Shown here piece by piece: positions 47,301 through 54,128 of a DNA stretch of 64,000 bases (the first letter of the stretch is position 1; every line of letters begins with the position of its first letter). The DNA comes from Dama dama (taxonomy: Eukaryota > Chordata > Mammalia > Artiodactyla > Cervidae). The notes under the pieces were generated by a model, which did no database searches, had not been told where the DNA came from, and saw nothing but the letters and a program-made list of their open reading frames with translations. Where the stretch lies: the NCBI RefSeq assembly GCF_033118175.1, contig NC_083699.1:49511001-49575000 (forward strand), read 5' to 3'. The position numbers and the translations under genes were made by a program.

Positions 47301-47699
47301 GAGCACAGTGAGTGCCCCCTGAAGTCCTGTTCGTTTCTGTTAAAACTGGAAGGGACTTTAGAGACCATCTGATGGACAAGGTCCCTCATTTCAAAGATGG
47401 AGAGAGAAAGTTCAGGGAAGGGCGGGGCCGTTCCTGGCCAGTGGGTTGGAGGAGCAAGTCTTGCAGCACAAGGCAGGCGCCTCTACCAGCACACTGAGCC
47501 TGCTGCCTTCTTGGTGACTGACCCTGGAAGGGCCTCCAAACCTGTGTGTGTGCGAATGAGTGAGTGAGCTAACACATGTCCTCTTACCCTCCGTGTTCTC
47601 TAGGCTTCAAACCCTCTGTACAGAAAGCCCATCTCCACACACACTGTGGATTTCACCTTTAACAAGTTCAACAAATCCTACAATGGCACGGTGGACTGA
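162..47699 (+). CDS. ITGB5: Integrin beta-5, 3' ten exons of the spliced coding region (partial, 5' end outside window)
   Basis: Joining 162-323, 1793-1888, 2674-2763, 9476-9610, 18255-18684, 39114-39336, 43116-43219, 45388-45507, 46815-46981 and 47604-47699 gives one open frame of 1,623 nt: 540 codons plus TGA. Every junction keeps phase, and all introns are GT-AG. The product is the beta subunit of integrin alphaV-beta5, a plasma-membrane receptor for vitronectin and other RGD ligands that links matrix to talin, actin and TGF-beta activation. Recognition rests on the beta-I segment, the cysteine-rich I-EGF repeats and the beta-5-specific tail with S-E-R-S, NPLY and NKSY. Exon sizes (430, 223 nt) match the 15-exon plan of ITGB3/ITGB5, so these are probably exons 6-15. 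Numbering assumes 799 residues as in human. The known PAK4 sites S759 and S762 then fall on the two serines of S-E-R-S, which supports that numbering. The signal peptide, PSI domain and start of the beta-I domain are to the left of the window. Confidence 0.97.
324..1792 (+). other. ITGB5: ITGB5 intron (1.5 kb)
   Basis: GT-AG intron. About 825-960 resembles old L1 3' sequence, with the phrase ATCACCCAGACCCAACAATTA typical of such fossils. The rest is unremarkable unique sequence. Confidence 0.85.
825..960. repeat. Ancient L1 3' fragment
   Basis: The run from TTTCAAACATACAATAGG to TCACCCAGACCCAACAATTA resembles the degraded 3' region of old mammalian L1 elements. Orientation is not assigned. 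Confidence 0.4.
1793..1888 (+). CDS. ITGB5: ITGB5 exon (probably exon 7): beta-I domain
   Basis: 32 codons, phase 0-0, running from D-Y-P-S-L to H-Y-M-L-Y-K (about residues 314-345). It carries the I-N-L-I-F-A-V strand typical of integrin beta-I domains, with K-L-A-E-N-N just before it. The acceptor is CCTTGGCCCTAG. The donor GTACAC is weaker than the others because +4 to +6 depart from AAGT-like consensus. The intron that follows is 785 bp. Confidence 0.95.
1889..2673 (+). other. ITGB5: ITGB5 intron (0.8 kb)
   Basis: GT-AG intron with the weak donor GTACAC and a long pyrimidine tract (TTTTCTTTTTTTTTCCCCCC) before AAG. No other feature recognised. Confidence 0.85.
2674..2763 (+). CDS. ITGB5: ITGB5 exon (probably exon 8): end of beta-I domain
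   Basis: 30 codons, phase 0-0, from [10 protein letters not shown] to L-I-I-N-A-Y-N (about residues 346-375). It includes the last alpha helix of the beta-I domain, whose piston-like shift couples ligand binding to hybrid-domain swing-out in integrins. N-F-T is a potential N-glycosylation site. The acceptor is a long T/C tract ending in AAG, and the donor is the strong GTAAGT. A 6.7-kb intron follows. Confidence 0.95.
2789..2818. repeat. C-rich simple repeat
   Basis: A CCCCCA/CCCCCT-type low-complexity tract just inside the intron after the 2674-2763 exon. Confidence 0.6.
5130..5178 (+). repeat. Short A-rich insert between direct repeats
   Basis: AAAACGGGCATTTCT (5130-5144) and AAAATGGGCATTTCT (5164-5178) flank about 19 bases of A-rich AAATAAATAA-type sequence. 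This looks like a target-site duplication around a tail-only retroposed insert. Only one mismatch separates the repeats. Confidence 0.5.
5240..5410. repeat. Ancient L1 3' fragment
   Basis: It contains the phrases TTTAAAGTGCATGCTTTGATAAG and CACCTGTAAAACCATCGCCAC, recognisable as old L1 3' sequence. Confidence 0.5.
6540..6690. repeat. L2-like ancient LINE fragment
   Basis: The series TTCATTTATCC, GTGTGGCAGGCATCATGCTAC, GGGGATAAAACTGAACAGAAC and AGAAACTCATAATC follows the common L2 3' pattern. Confidence 0.5.
7480..7685 (+). repeat. Bov-tA SINE
   Basis: It starts GGCTTCCCTGGTGGCTC and ends GAGCGACTGAACAACAG, the head and tail of the ruminant tRNA-derived SINE. It is flanked by 13-bp direct repeats CACATTCAGCAGG (7467-7479) and CACGTTCAGCAGG (7686-7698), a target-site duplication. 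Confidence 0.9.
8280..8870. repeat. Ancient L1 3' fragment
   Basis: Phrases such as TTTATGAGATTCATTTGTGTGG, GCCGTGAACATTCTTGTATG and CACACTCCCACCAGCAGGGT are diagnostic of degraded L1 3' regions in mammals. Confidence 0.7.
9476..9610 (+). CDS. ITGB5: ITGB5 exon (probably exon 9): hybrid domain, second segment
   Basis: 45 codons, phase 0-0, from S-I-R-S-K-V-E-L to G-L-K-I-G-D-T (about residues 376-420). The sequence re-enters the hybrid domain, the Ig-like fold into which the beta-I domain is inserted. Two cysteines (in T-A-T-C-Q-D and R-K-C-E-G) fit the conserved disulphide seen in other beta subunits. Acceptor CTCTCTGTTCAG and donor GTAAGT are both strong. Confidence 0.95.
10800..12290. other. 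AT-rich unassigned intronic block
   Basis: Noticeably AT-rich against GC-rich neighbours, with several A-runs. I recognise no repeat family or ORF in it. Confidence 0.4.
12300..12420 (-). repeat. MIR fragment
   Basis: GACAGATGAGAAAAGCTGAAGCACAAAGAG, then AAGTAGCCTGTAGGTAGCAGAGC, matches the antisense MIR core. Confidence 0.6.
14288..14600 (-). repeat. BovB LINE 3' end, 5'-truncated
   Basis: It starts GTTGTTGTTATTCAGTTGC (the inverted GTT-repeat tail) and runs to CAGGGTTGATTTCCTCT. It is the reverse complement of the BovB 3' end and contains no complete reverse transcriptase. Confidence 0.85.
16120..16265 (+). repeat. MIR fragment
   Basis: CAGCTGTGTGACC, then CTAAATGAGGATGC and GAAATACCAAGCACGGTGCCT, fits sense MIR. 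Confidence 0.6.
17329..17532 (+). repeat. Bov-tA SINE
   Basis: CCCTGGTGACTCAGATGGTAAAGAATC through GACATGACTGAGCAACTAAC. Full-length type, lightly diverged. Confidence 0.9.
18255..18684 (+). CDS. ITGB5: ITGB5 exon (probably exon 10): hybrid end, I-EGF1, I-EGF2, start of I-EGF3
   Basis: 430 nt, entering in phase 0 and leaving one base into a Gly codon (about residues 421-564). It starts A-S-F-E-V, completes the hybrid domain up to V-T-Y-N-C, then gives the cysteine-dense I-EGF1 (ending T-R-C-E-C), I-EGF2 (C-S-G-R-G-Q-C to F-C-E-C) and the first cysteine of I-EGF3. These modules form the knee and lower leg that straighten on integrin activation. N-G-T and N-F-S are potential glycosylation sites. 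The exon is GC-rich, so other frames stay open by chance and mimic longer ORFs. The acceptor is TTCTTCTGCTCAG and the donor is GTAGGT. Confidence 0.96.
19001..19194 (+). repeat. Bov-tA SINE
   Basis: GGGCTTCCCTGGTGGCTCAG to GACTGAGCAACTTTCAC. Target-site duplications CATCGCCTATGG (18991-19002) and CATCTTCTATGG (19195-19206) are visible. It inserted at the edge of an older repeat. Confidence 0.9.
19200..19672 (+). repeat. Ancient interspersed repeat (family not named)
   Basis: It begins TATGGCTGCTGTAACAAATTTCC and has GGCTTAAAACAACC, then GCTGCGTTCCTTC, TTCCTTGGCTTG, GGACCCACCGGATAGTCCAG and GGGATTAGG near the end. The same order recurs at 38.36 kb and in part at 54.13 kb, so it is a dispersed element. 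Confidence 0.6.
20790..20885 (+). repeat. MIR fragment
   Basis: CAGGCCTGGGCCTGAATCC and CTTTAGTGAGC phrases fit sense MIR, truncated. Confidence 0.5.
21718..21916 (+). repeat. Bov-tA SINE
   Basis: TCTGGCTCAGATGGTAAAGAATC to CCCGACTTAGCGACGAAACC. The extreme 5' head is missing. Confidence 0.9.
23028..23234 (-). repeat. Bov-tA SINE
   Basis: CTTAGTCGCTCAGTAATGTCTGAC to GAGTCACCAGGGAAGCC is the reverse complement of the SINE. Confidence 0.9.
25395..26190 (-). mobile_element. Probable solo LTR of a ruminant endogenous retrovirus
   Basis: About 800 bp resembling ruminant LTR sequence (GGTCTGGGGTCTACC, GTTTCTGCAAAACAACTCAGGGATATGA, ACTTGGTTTTATGGCTAAGC). A reverse-strand AATAAA (TTTATT, 25432-25437) near the left edge implies minus orientation. 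A T-run interrupts it at 25602-25621. No gag, pol or env flanks it. The ends are approximate and I could not define a target-site duplication. Confidence 0.6.
26301..26441. repeat. Compound AC microsatellite/minisatellite
   Basis: A 40-bp AC run is followed by three copies of a 23-bp unit beginning GGGTCAGCTGCCTATTACC (26343-26365, 26377-26399, 26419-26441). Short AC runs of different length separate the copies. Confidence 0.95.
27860..28187 (-). repeat. Bov-tA-type SINE, extended/dimeric
   Basis: One SINE body (AGTGACAGTCACTCAGTCC to AGCCACAAGGGAAGCCC) is followed directly by a second partial unit (AAGAATACTGGAGTAGG to CTCAGGGAAGCCC). The first body contains a tandem duplication of GGGGTCAAACCCA near 27990-28015. 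Confidence 0.85.
28770..28960. repeat. L2-like ancient LINE fragment
   Basis: TTCTGAGCATCTACTCTGTACC, GACACCATGCTAGGCATTGGG and GAGATGAGTCATATGAGG follow the L2 3' pattern. Confidence 0.5.
29663..29775. repeat. Local imperfect duplication
   Basis: CTGCAACCAAAGCAGTTGTTT...ATATATGCTGC is echoed by CTGCAGCCAAAGTAATTGTTT...AGATATGCT about 65 bp later. Confidence 0.5.
30688..30707. promoter_or_regulatory. Perfect 20-bp palindrome with two AP-1-like halves
   Basis: GACTTAGTCATGACTAAGTC equals its own reverse complement and contains TTAGTCA and TGACTAA, AP-1/MAF-like words. It lies just upstream of a MIR. Function is inferred only. Confidence 0.3.
30721..30960 (+). repeat. MIR SINE, near full length
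   Basis: AGTGGTTAGGGCTCCAGAG, then TGTGACTTTGGATAAATTAC, CTCTAGGCCTCATTTTCC, and AAGTGCTTAGAACAATGTCTG at the 3' end: sense MIR in order. Confidence 0.85.
32161..32182. promoter_or_regulatory. Composite RUNX/ETS/FOX site, candidate intronic enhancer core
   Basis: AACCAC (RUNX) overlaps ACTTCCTG (ETS), which overlaps TGTTTAC (FOX). On the minus strand this reads GTAAACAGGAAGTGGTT. Overlapping FOX and ETS sites of this form are a known feature of endothelial enhancers. Binding is not shown here. Confidence 0.35.
32741..32780. repeat. C-run plus AC microsatellite
   Basis: About 14 consecutive C followed by CACACACACA and A-rich CA repeats. Confidence 0.8.
32919..33053 (-). repeat. CHR-type SINE (short form)
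   Basis: A run of over 20 T, then TTGGCTGTGCCATGCAGC, TTAGTTCCCCAACCAG and AAGGAGTTCCCT. This is the reverse complement of a tailed tRNA-derived CHR SINE. Confidence 0.75.
33209..33415 (-). repeat. Bov-tA SINE
   Basis: CATTTAGTCGCTAAGTGGTG to GAGCCACCAGGGAAGCCC, reverse complement, well preserved. Confidence 0.9.
33550..33681 (-). repeat. CHR-type SINE (short form)
   Basis: TTTTTATTTTTTGGCTATGC, then ATCTTAGTTTTCCAACCAAGG and GGACTGTCAGGGAAGCCC. Confidence 0.8.
34190..34320 (-). repeat. MIR fragment
   Basis: TTGACAGATAAGGATGTG, then GGGATTTGCCCAAGGTGACATAGCCAG, is the antisense MIR core. Confidence 0.65.
38360..38830 (+). repeat. Ancient interspersed repeat, second copy
   Basis: It has the same order of phrases as the 19.2-kb element: GTGACAGGTTCCCACAAATCAGTG, then CTTCTGCGGTCAGATC, ATAATCTGGGAGAATC and CATGGCAAAGTTTCC. 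More diverged. Confidence 0.5.
39114..39336 (+). CDS. ITGB5: ITGB5 exon (probably exon 11): I-EGF3 end, I-EGF4, start of beta-tail
   Basis: 223 nt (about residues 564-638). It completes the split Gly codon and continues H-G-E-C-H-C-G-E-C, the rest of I-EGF3. I-EGF4 then runs from S-T-D-I-S-T-C to G-E-T-C-E-K-C. The [11 protein letters not shown] motif marks entry into the beta-tail domain. N-C-S is a possible glycosylation site. The exon leaves two bases into an Arg codon. Acceptor TGTGTCCTTTTAG, donor GTAAAG. It sits alone after a 20.4-kb intron. Confidence 0.96.
39337..43115 (+). other. ITGB5: ITGB5 intron (3.8 kb)
   Basis: GT-AG intron, unusually poor in recognisable retroposons. 39.6-41.1 kb is repeat-free with several GATA-like words. 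A purine-rich G-run cluster is at 42481-42508. Confidence 0.85.
42481..42508 (+). repeat. G-rich purine tract, G-quadruplex candidate
   Basis: Five runs of three or more G separated by single A or AA (GGGAGGGGGAAGGGGGAAGG and on). This meets the usual G4 pattern on the coding strand, upstream of the 43116 exon. Confidence 0.7.
43116..43219 (+). CDS. ITGB5: ITGB5 exon (probably exon 12): beta-tail domain
   Basis: 104 nt (about residues 638-673). It completes the Arg codon and reads [15 protein letters not shown], then D-E-V-I and D-T-I. The four cysteines fit the membrane-proximal beta-tail domain, and N-Q-T is a possible glycan site. Acceptor GCCTCTCTTCCAAAG, donor GTGAGT. It leaves one base into a Val codon. 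Confidence 0.95.
43220..45387 (+). other. ITGB5: ITGB5 intron (2.2 kb)
   Basis: GT-AG intron. An old repeat with the GTATTAGTTAG...CCACAACAAAC phrase starts near 43525, and an L2-like phrase (CTACTGTGTGCCAGGGC) is near 44130. Otherwise unique, GC-rich sequence. Confidence 0.85.
43525..43790 (+). repeat. Ancient interspersed repeat fragment
   Basis: TGTATTAGTTAGAATAAG, CCCCAAACCTCAGTGACTTAAC and GTTTGTCACTCATTG fit a common old mammalian repeat. Family not assigned. Confidence 0.4.
45388..45507 (+). CDS. ITGB5: ITGB5 exon (probably exon 13): beta-tail domain
   Basis: 120 nt (about residues 673-713). It reads [12 protein letters not shown], then D-C-V-M-M-F-T-Y and ends S-N-L-T-V-L-R-E-P. It forms the end of the ectodomain just before the membrane. 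N-L-T is a possible glycan site. Acceptor GGTTTTCTTCCAG, donor GTGGGT, phase 1 on exit. Confidence 0.95.
45508..46814 (+). other. ITGB5: ITGB5 intron (1.3 kb)
   Basis: GT-AG intron between the beta-tail and transmembrane exons. No repeat recognised with confidence. A weak MIR-like phrase (GTGTGGCCTTGGGTCAGTC) lies near 46610. Confidence 0.85.
46815..46981 (+). CDS. ITGB5: ITGB5 exon (probably exon 14): transmembrane helix and proximal tail
   Basis: 167 nt (about residues 713-768). After E-C-G a hydrophobic run of about 23 residues ([10 protein letters not shown]... to V-I-W, about 720-742) forms the single transmembrane helix. Next come [15 protein letters not shown], the conserved membrane-proximal tail whose Asp pairs with the alpha-subunit tail in resting integrins and which binds talin. 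S-E-R-S (S759, S762) is the beta-5-specific site reported to be phosphorylated by PAK4. Acceptor CTGCTCCTCCAG, donor GTATGC, phase 0 on exit. Confidence 0.96.
46982..47603 (+). other. ITGB5: ITGB5 last intron (0.6 kb)
   Basis: GT-AG intron. 47330-47420 resembles an ancient mammalian repeat (AACTGGAAGGGACTTTAGAGACCATCTGATGG phrase, MIR/L2 class). Nothing else recognised. Confidence 0.85.
47604..47699 (+). CDS. ITGB5: ITGB5 last coding exon (probably exon 15): C-terminal tail
   Basis: 31 codons plus TGA (about residues 769-799), from A-S-N-P-L-Y to N-G-T-V-D. NPLY (771-774) is the first NPxY-type motif, which binds the talin and Dab/Numb PTB domains. N-K-S-Y (791-794) is the membrane-distal NxxY site for kindlin-type adaptors. 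The N-G-T here is cytoplasmic, so it should not be glycosylated. The acceptor is CCGTGTTCTCTAG. Confidence 0.96.
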
Positions 47700-48096
47700 C
47701 AGCTCCTTCCGCTCAGAGGGCTGGAGGAGGTGAGTGGTCAAGCCAGAGACTGACACGCTCTGGACAGCTGCTCGGCTCGATCACTGCTCCCTGCTCCACC
47801 GAGTGCAGAGACCTTCCGGCAAGCCCGGGCAAGGAGCCCGTGCAGGAAGGCGCCCGGCTGTGCCGGCTGGCCACCCGTCCAAGCCTGGCCGCGGTACTCT
47901 CGGCTCTCCCCAGCACGTCCAGCTTGTTGTCTCAATGAACTACTGAGACGCTGGCCGCGTCCTCCTTCTGGGAGGGCTGGGCCTCAGATCTGGCCCCACG
48001 AGAAGGCTCTTGGGAGTGTCAAGAGTGTGTAAAATCCAGTCTGGCTTCGCTCGTGTTGATCATGTTTGTATGAAATAAAATGATCGTGCATTTATG
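47700..48096 (+). other. ITGB5: ITGB5 3' untranslated region
   Basis: It begins after the TGA at 47697-47699 and runs to about 15-20 nt past the AATAAA at 48074. It is about 400 nt, GC-rich at first and AT-rich at the end. The cleavage point is inferred, not seen. Confidence 0.75.
48074..48079 (+). terminator. ITGB5: Polyadenylation signal AATAAA of ITGB5
   Basis: A canonical AATAAA (within TGAAATAAAATG) lies 375 nt past the stop codon and is followed by T/G-rich sequence. A second candidate ATTAAA at 48278-48283 is followed by TTTTGTGTTTG and could give a longer transcript. Confidence 0.8.
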
Positions 48097-49799
48097 TATA
48101 GTTCTGATTCCCGAGAATTACCTGCCTGGTGTCTCTGCCTCACACATGGGTGTTGGTGGTGGGATCGAGACGCCTGTTGAAGGCACATAGTTTGCAGATG
48201 TCAGCTTTCTTCTGTCCATGTTCATCTAGTACTTTTGTAATGAAAAGGAAAGAGATTGTTTGGGATTGAAAGTAAAGATTAAAACCAGATTTTGTGTTTG
48301 ACACTCTTCATGACATGCACTTACCTTTCTGAAGTGGCCATGAATGGTGCCCCAGCAGGGACACCACACAAGTCAGTCCAATACTCCAGACCAGGGCTTG
48401 TCATTACAGAGCTCCATGCAGTACTCGGGGCATTCGGGGGTGGTGGCACTCCAGGGAGAGCTGAGCAGATGTCTTTGGACACTCCCAACTTTTACTTAGG
48501 TTCGAAACTGTGAAGATCACCCCTTTGGCTTCTTTCCCATTTCCCAGGTGCTAAGGCTGCAAATAGATTGTGCAGATGAAGAAGGGTCAAGATGTGGCTT
48601 CCACACAAAATGACTTGCACATTATAATAAGTTTCCTATCAGCTGTCCTTCCTGCAGGGCCCTTTAAGGCCGCTCTCTTTCCATATCTGAGTCAAATTAT
48701 CTGATCCTATCCCCTGTTTATAGATGAGGAAACCTGGGCTTTCCCAGGTGTCATTAAGTGTAACTAATGACAAACTGTTACAAAGAACAGGCCTCACAAG
48801 CAAAGGTACCTGCTCCTTTTTGCAACATCTCTCACTAATCATTTAGCTGCCGCTGGCATCACTTCAAGGCTATGGGGCTTTCATTCCAGATTCATCTGTT
48901 CTGTCTTGGACCAAATTCCCTTTACTTCATTTTGGCAAACGCTAAGACAAATGTCTATTAGTAAACAGCCGTATTTATTACCTGGGGCAAATAGGAACAG
49001 ATCCTGTGATTCCTTTGTTCTGTGTAATTAGGATGAAACAGAGACCTTGCTACTTGGTGCAGCTGCCTTAAATCCTTTTTGAAATAAAGCCAAATGTAGG
49101 TAAATATACAAAATGGACACAGGGTGGTTTTGTGACTTTTCCAAACCGAGAAAAATATGATTTCAGAAGAAACGTTGGATTTCTCTCTTGATTGTGGGTT
49201 TCCTGAAGACACAGTTGACTTGTTCAAAGTCTGATTTTCTACCAGGCCGTTCTATAAGGGCTCAGCATTCTTAAGCCATGGACAGAAAGGATGAGTTGCT
49301 CCAGGCTTCCACCTGAGGTGGAAGTTCGGGCTATTTCCTCAGTGACACCAGATGGCTGTTGCTCGCAGTGCCCTGCTGCCCCCTGCTGGAGGCTCTGGGG
49401 ACGGCTGTTCAGAGACCTGACTTGAGATTCGGACCCCGTGTGTGATCCCCTTACTTACTTTTGGTGATTTGGCCAGGTCCTCACTGCCTCCTGTTAACAC
49501 AGATAATGGAGCAAGAGCTGAGGGTGCTCTGGACCTTTGCTCTGCAAAGCTCTCGCAAACAGAGGGCCCATTGTTGCTGGGCTGTGGAAGCACACAGGTG
49601 AGAGGGAGCCTCCTAATGCAAAAGGACCTGCTGCTGTGTGGCCACCGGAGCGCCTGCAAGGAGCACATGCCTGGTGGTCTCTGGAAAACTCTTCACTGTT
49701 TTCTGTTTGGGCAGGTAATTAGTAACGTGTTTGTTGGAAAGGAAGAGTGGGGGGTGGCTATTTACCTTTGTAATCAATCTTTGTTGACAATACAGATTT

Positions 49800-50010
49800 C
49801 CAAATGGTACTTTATTAATTTTTAACAAGTTTTCTAATTGCAAAAGTAGTACATGGAAAAAATGAAAAAGAGATCAGAAGGAAAGTAAAAATCTTTTACA
49901 ATCACAGCACACAGAGGCAATGACTCTTGTCCTTTTTGTGGACAAATCTCAGTCTTTTCTCCCTTGCATGTATGTGTGATTTTTACCAAATCGGAATTAT
50001 GCTGTCACTT
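49800..50010. repeat. Ancient L1-like fragment
   Basis: AAAAGTAGTACATGGAAAAAATG, AAAGTAAAAATC and CAGTCTTTTCTCCCTTGCATG follow the pattern of old L1 3' sequence. Confidence 0.4.
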
Positions 50011-52375
50011 TTTAAGAGGACTGGGGATTCTCATTCCACTTGATTGACTAGTACTTAGTCAAATTAAAGTAACAGCTGCCTCTTCTGGGGTGGCATTTTT
50101 TTTTTAATTTGCTTAATTAGGTTCAAAGCTGGTGGTGATTATCGTGAAACTCGTGGGATGAATTTCAGGTAACAGCAAACAGATGGGGAGACCAGAGGGG
50201 CGGAGAGACGGTCCTTTTTTCTGTTCACATGACGTCTCTTAATTGAATAGCTCCTCCCTCTCTGGAGGGCTCTCATCATGTGGGGCTCCTGTTGCTTTTG
50301 AGAAGGGCAGCCTGGCAAGCTCAGCTTCTACGGGCCTTTGTGACTGGCTGGGATGGGGCGTGGAGTAGAGGAGGACAGCCGCATGGAGGACACTCAGGAG
50401 GAGGCAAGAGCCTCTGAAGCATCCTTGTGGACGTGTGGGGCCTGTTTGGGAGTCTTCCTGGCTGTGGCTGTCAGCATGCCCAGGTTGGGGGCTAAGAAGG
50501 CTTGGTGAGGTCTCTCCTGCGCTGACTTCTGTTTGCACCCAGCTCAGGGGCTCCTGGGTTCCCAGGAAGGACGTGGTTCCATTCTGATCCTCAGAGAAGT
50601 TTGTAAGTGAAGGCAGGACAATGAGAGAGACAGTTGAGCAGGTGGTGGTGCTAGGAAGGGAGAGCTCGTCTTTCTCAGCCCCCAGGGCTCCTCCCACTGA
50701 GCTTGTGGCTTTAGGGATGGTCACTGCCCAGCCGGCCCCGGCTGACAGCGCCACCTCCAGGACAGGCTGGTGATGGGTCACAGTGAGATAGATGGTCTTC
50801 GTGTCCAGATTGTGTCTCTGGAGTTCAGTGCTGGGATGTTTGATGCCTCATTTGTCATACCACGGGAATATATATCTAACTTCGGTGTCTGAAATTTTTG
50901 CTTTTGGTTGTTACTGGTATCTTGATCATCAAGAGGCTGGGAACTAAATGCCAGGAAATGGAACCTACCTCCAGTTCTTACTGAGATCCTGTCTTCTCCA
51001 ATGAACTGCACCCCCTCCATGAGCCCCCTGCCATCTTCACCTGTCTCCCCTTCCACACATGCTTTCTGATCCTTCGATGTCCTGCTCTGTAGTGCTTTGT
51101 TTTAAGTGGCCTCGAATTCTTGTTGCAAACAGGCAAGCTCTAAGCTGTAGGTAACCATAGGGATGTGTGCTGTGGTGACCTTCTAGGAGAGGCGCTCTTG
51201 GTCATATTGTGTCGGGAACACCTTTGGTGTTCTAGTGAGCCTTTGTTAGAATAAGACTGACGTGTAAATAGGGGTCATACTAAAAAGCCTGGACCAGGCT
51301 TATCAGGGCAGTTGGTTACCATTTACCAGCTTAGTTTGACTTCAGAAACCCCTTGGAATACTCAATTACCGCCTCATTGGTTCTACCTGCATTGAATATC
51401 AAATGCCTGAAGCGAAAAGCAGCCTCTCTTCACGTGACCCTCACAGTAGTCCCACCTGGTGTTCAGAGAAGGTATTTCCCATCTTCCTAAGGAGCGAGTT
51501 GAGACCAGTCACTCTGGGAGAGGATTGGCACATGAGACCCCGGCTCTGTTTTGATGCTTTCTCCTCTGTGTTCACCTTTTGGGAAAGCAGGGCTGTCAGT
51601 GCTTATCTCAGAGCTCTGCTGTGTGACCGGAAGGCACACGTGTCTACTGAAATTAAGTAAATGTGTATGAAGAGATTATGTCCCTTCCCCTCCCTCTTAA
51701 CGTCTTTTTCTCTCGTTTCCATTTCATCAGCATGTGTACCTGTGTGTTCACCAAAAATCGAGGTACTCTTTCTATTTAACACTTGAGGGAAGATGACAGC
51801 TGATACACATTTCATGATTCCTGGCACCAAAGTTCAGCAGTTTAAAGACTTTTCCATGGAGGTGACCATAGGTTGGTGCAGACGCTGGTTCAGGGCTCAC
51901 CTCCCTGCTGGTTCAGCCAGCCCTGTGAGAATAGAATATTTGTATGAGCGGTTGTGTGTGCTGGTTGATATTCACATCCTGGCCTGTGCCCATAAAACAA
52001 GAAACCTACACTGAACAGAACACACCGTCAACTGAGGGTTGTGGGTCGCATCCTATGTGAGGATCCGCAGCAGAGCTGGGCAGAGGTCCCAGGAGAGACG
52101 GGGAGGCCAGGGCTGCCTGACTGTCTGCCTGCCAGATGTCCCTGAGGGCTTGTTCCTGCTCAAGCCTCGGGGATTGTAGGCTTGAGGTGGGAGAGCTCGC
52201 CTATCTGATGGACCCAGAGAAGAAGGCAACAGGAGGGGAGGGAGAGGGGATGCTCTGGCCCCAAAGGAGACCACAGGGGCTTGGGGAAGTCTGAGAGCAG
52301 CAGGATGTTGAGGGTGAGAGTGGAGGAGGGAGACCAGGGACTGACGAGGTGGTTTTTCCCTGAGCCAGTTCTGTC

Positions 52376-52712
52376 TATCTATTTATTTATTATGCATGCA
52401 TGCTGCACTGGGTCTTCGTCGCTGTGTGGGCTTTTCTCTAGTTGCAGCGATTGGGGGCTGCCGTCTAGTGGTGGTGCACGGGCTTCTCACTACAGAGGCT
52501 TCTCTTGTCACAGCGCACAGGCTCTAGGGCGCACAGGCTCCAGTAGTTGAAGTGCCCAGTCTCAGTAGGTGTGACTTGTAGGCTCTAGAGCGTGAGCTTA
52601 GGAGTTGTGCACATGGGCTTTGTCCCTCTGCCGCTTGTGGAATCTTCCTGGACCGGGGACTGAACCTGCACTGGCAGATGGAGTCATCCGCTGTATCACC
52701 AGGGAAGTCCTC
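52376..52712 (-). repeat. CHR-1-type SINE, near full length
   Basis: ATTTATTTATTATGCATGCATGC, then GGGTCTTCGTCGCTGTGTGGGC, GGGCTTCTCACTAC, CCTGGACCGGGGACTGAACC and CACCAGGGAAGTCC. Reverse complement of the long CHR SINE. Confidence 0.85.
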
Positions 52713-53256
52713 CCTGAGCAAATTCTGTGAGGTGAATAAGACTCTTTAGGTCATCATTCAGGTGTGCAAAAAACATTATTTTTAAAAAACTCATCACCTC
52801 TACTTCAATTGTCTGTTCAAGTGATGGTAGAAAGCAAAGCAACTAGGTCAAGAGGGACAGTGTCTTGTTAAACACAGTCATTCCAGGGTCTCCCGAGCCC
52901 CACCCTGCAGGCTGAGTGCAGCATCACGACGTTGGAGGCAGGTCCGCAGAGCTGTCTGTGCCCATGATACCTGCTAAGATGTCACTGCCCTCGTCAGGAC
53001 CACGTTCCTGCATGGCGGTGGAGAGAGCCTTCAGGTCCACCAGTCCTGTTTCTTAGTTAACTTCCAGGCCCTTTTCAGGGAAATGCGGCTTCTCCCTCAC
53101 GTTATCTGGAGCCACAGGGCGCCTCAGGCTCTGCCCCAGCTGCACCTGGCATCCAAGTCCACTGCCCTGCTCCGTGCTGGGGTCTCTGGCATCACTGCTC
53201 TCCTGGGCCCCTCCTGGAAAGCGAGGCCCAGAGCTCCTCTGCTGTCTGCGTGTCAA

Positions 53257-53282
53257 TTTCCCTCCCTCCCTCCCTCCCTGCC
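53257..53282. repeat. CCCT simple repeat
   Basis: TTTCCCTCCCTCCCTCCCTC tract. Confidence 0.85.
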
Positions 53283-54128
53283 TGGAGTGGGGCGCCTGTA
53301 CCATAGCCTCCCCCAGGATCTGACTATGCCCACCTCTCCACCTTCTATTCCTCTCCCCAGGTCAGAACACTCCTCCCCCCTCCCTTGGTGGGAAGGGGAG
53401 AGGCAAACTCTCTTCCAGATCAGTCCTTCTGCCAAGACCTTGAACTTTAAAAGTTAAAAAAATATTCTAATTGTTTTGTTTCTCTTTGTATTTCCATTGT
53501 GGCATTACTTTCCTGTGGCACAGAGGCCAAATGTGGGCTTGGAAGGGCTATGGAGAAAACAGACTGTGGAACAAAAAAAAAAAACAAAAAACAAAATCAC
53601 TCGATAATTTATACAAGGCCGAATTATGAACTTTTTAAATGCCCTAAGACCTAAAAAAGATATGGCACCTCATGTTCTGTAATCTAAAATAAAAGCAGCG
53701 TTTAGTAAGACAACAGTTACTATTAAATAAAGAACCCCAAGGAGTCCTGATTTGCACCTCCCCCCTTTTTAAAAAAATACAGGATTCCTTCAAAAACCAT
53801 GTTTCATTATCCTTGCTCCCCAGGCTTCAGCCCATGCCTCAGTCAGGCGATGGTGTGCCCCAGCACTGATGGCGTGTATCATGTCCGTCTGCTAAGGGGC
53901 GGAGGAAGCAAATGGCAGAGTCCGTGGGCGACACGCTGATTGATGCTGGTCTCTCTGCTGAAGCAGAGTAGTCCCCCCAGAGCCAAGTTAACTGTTTGTT
54001 TTGGAGACTCACTGACAGCAGCCAAAGGTGAAGGCTGAAGGCAGGCAGGAAGGCTGAGTCTTGGTGGAATCAAATTTTTCCCTCCCTGCTGACCAGGGCT
54101 AGATGTGGGGGAGCTGCCGCACACTGTT

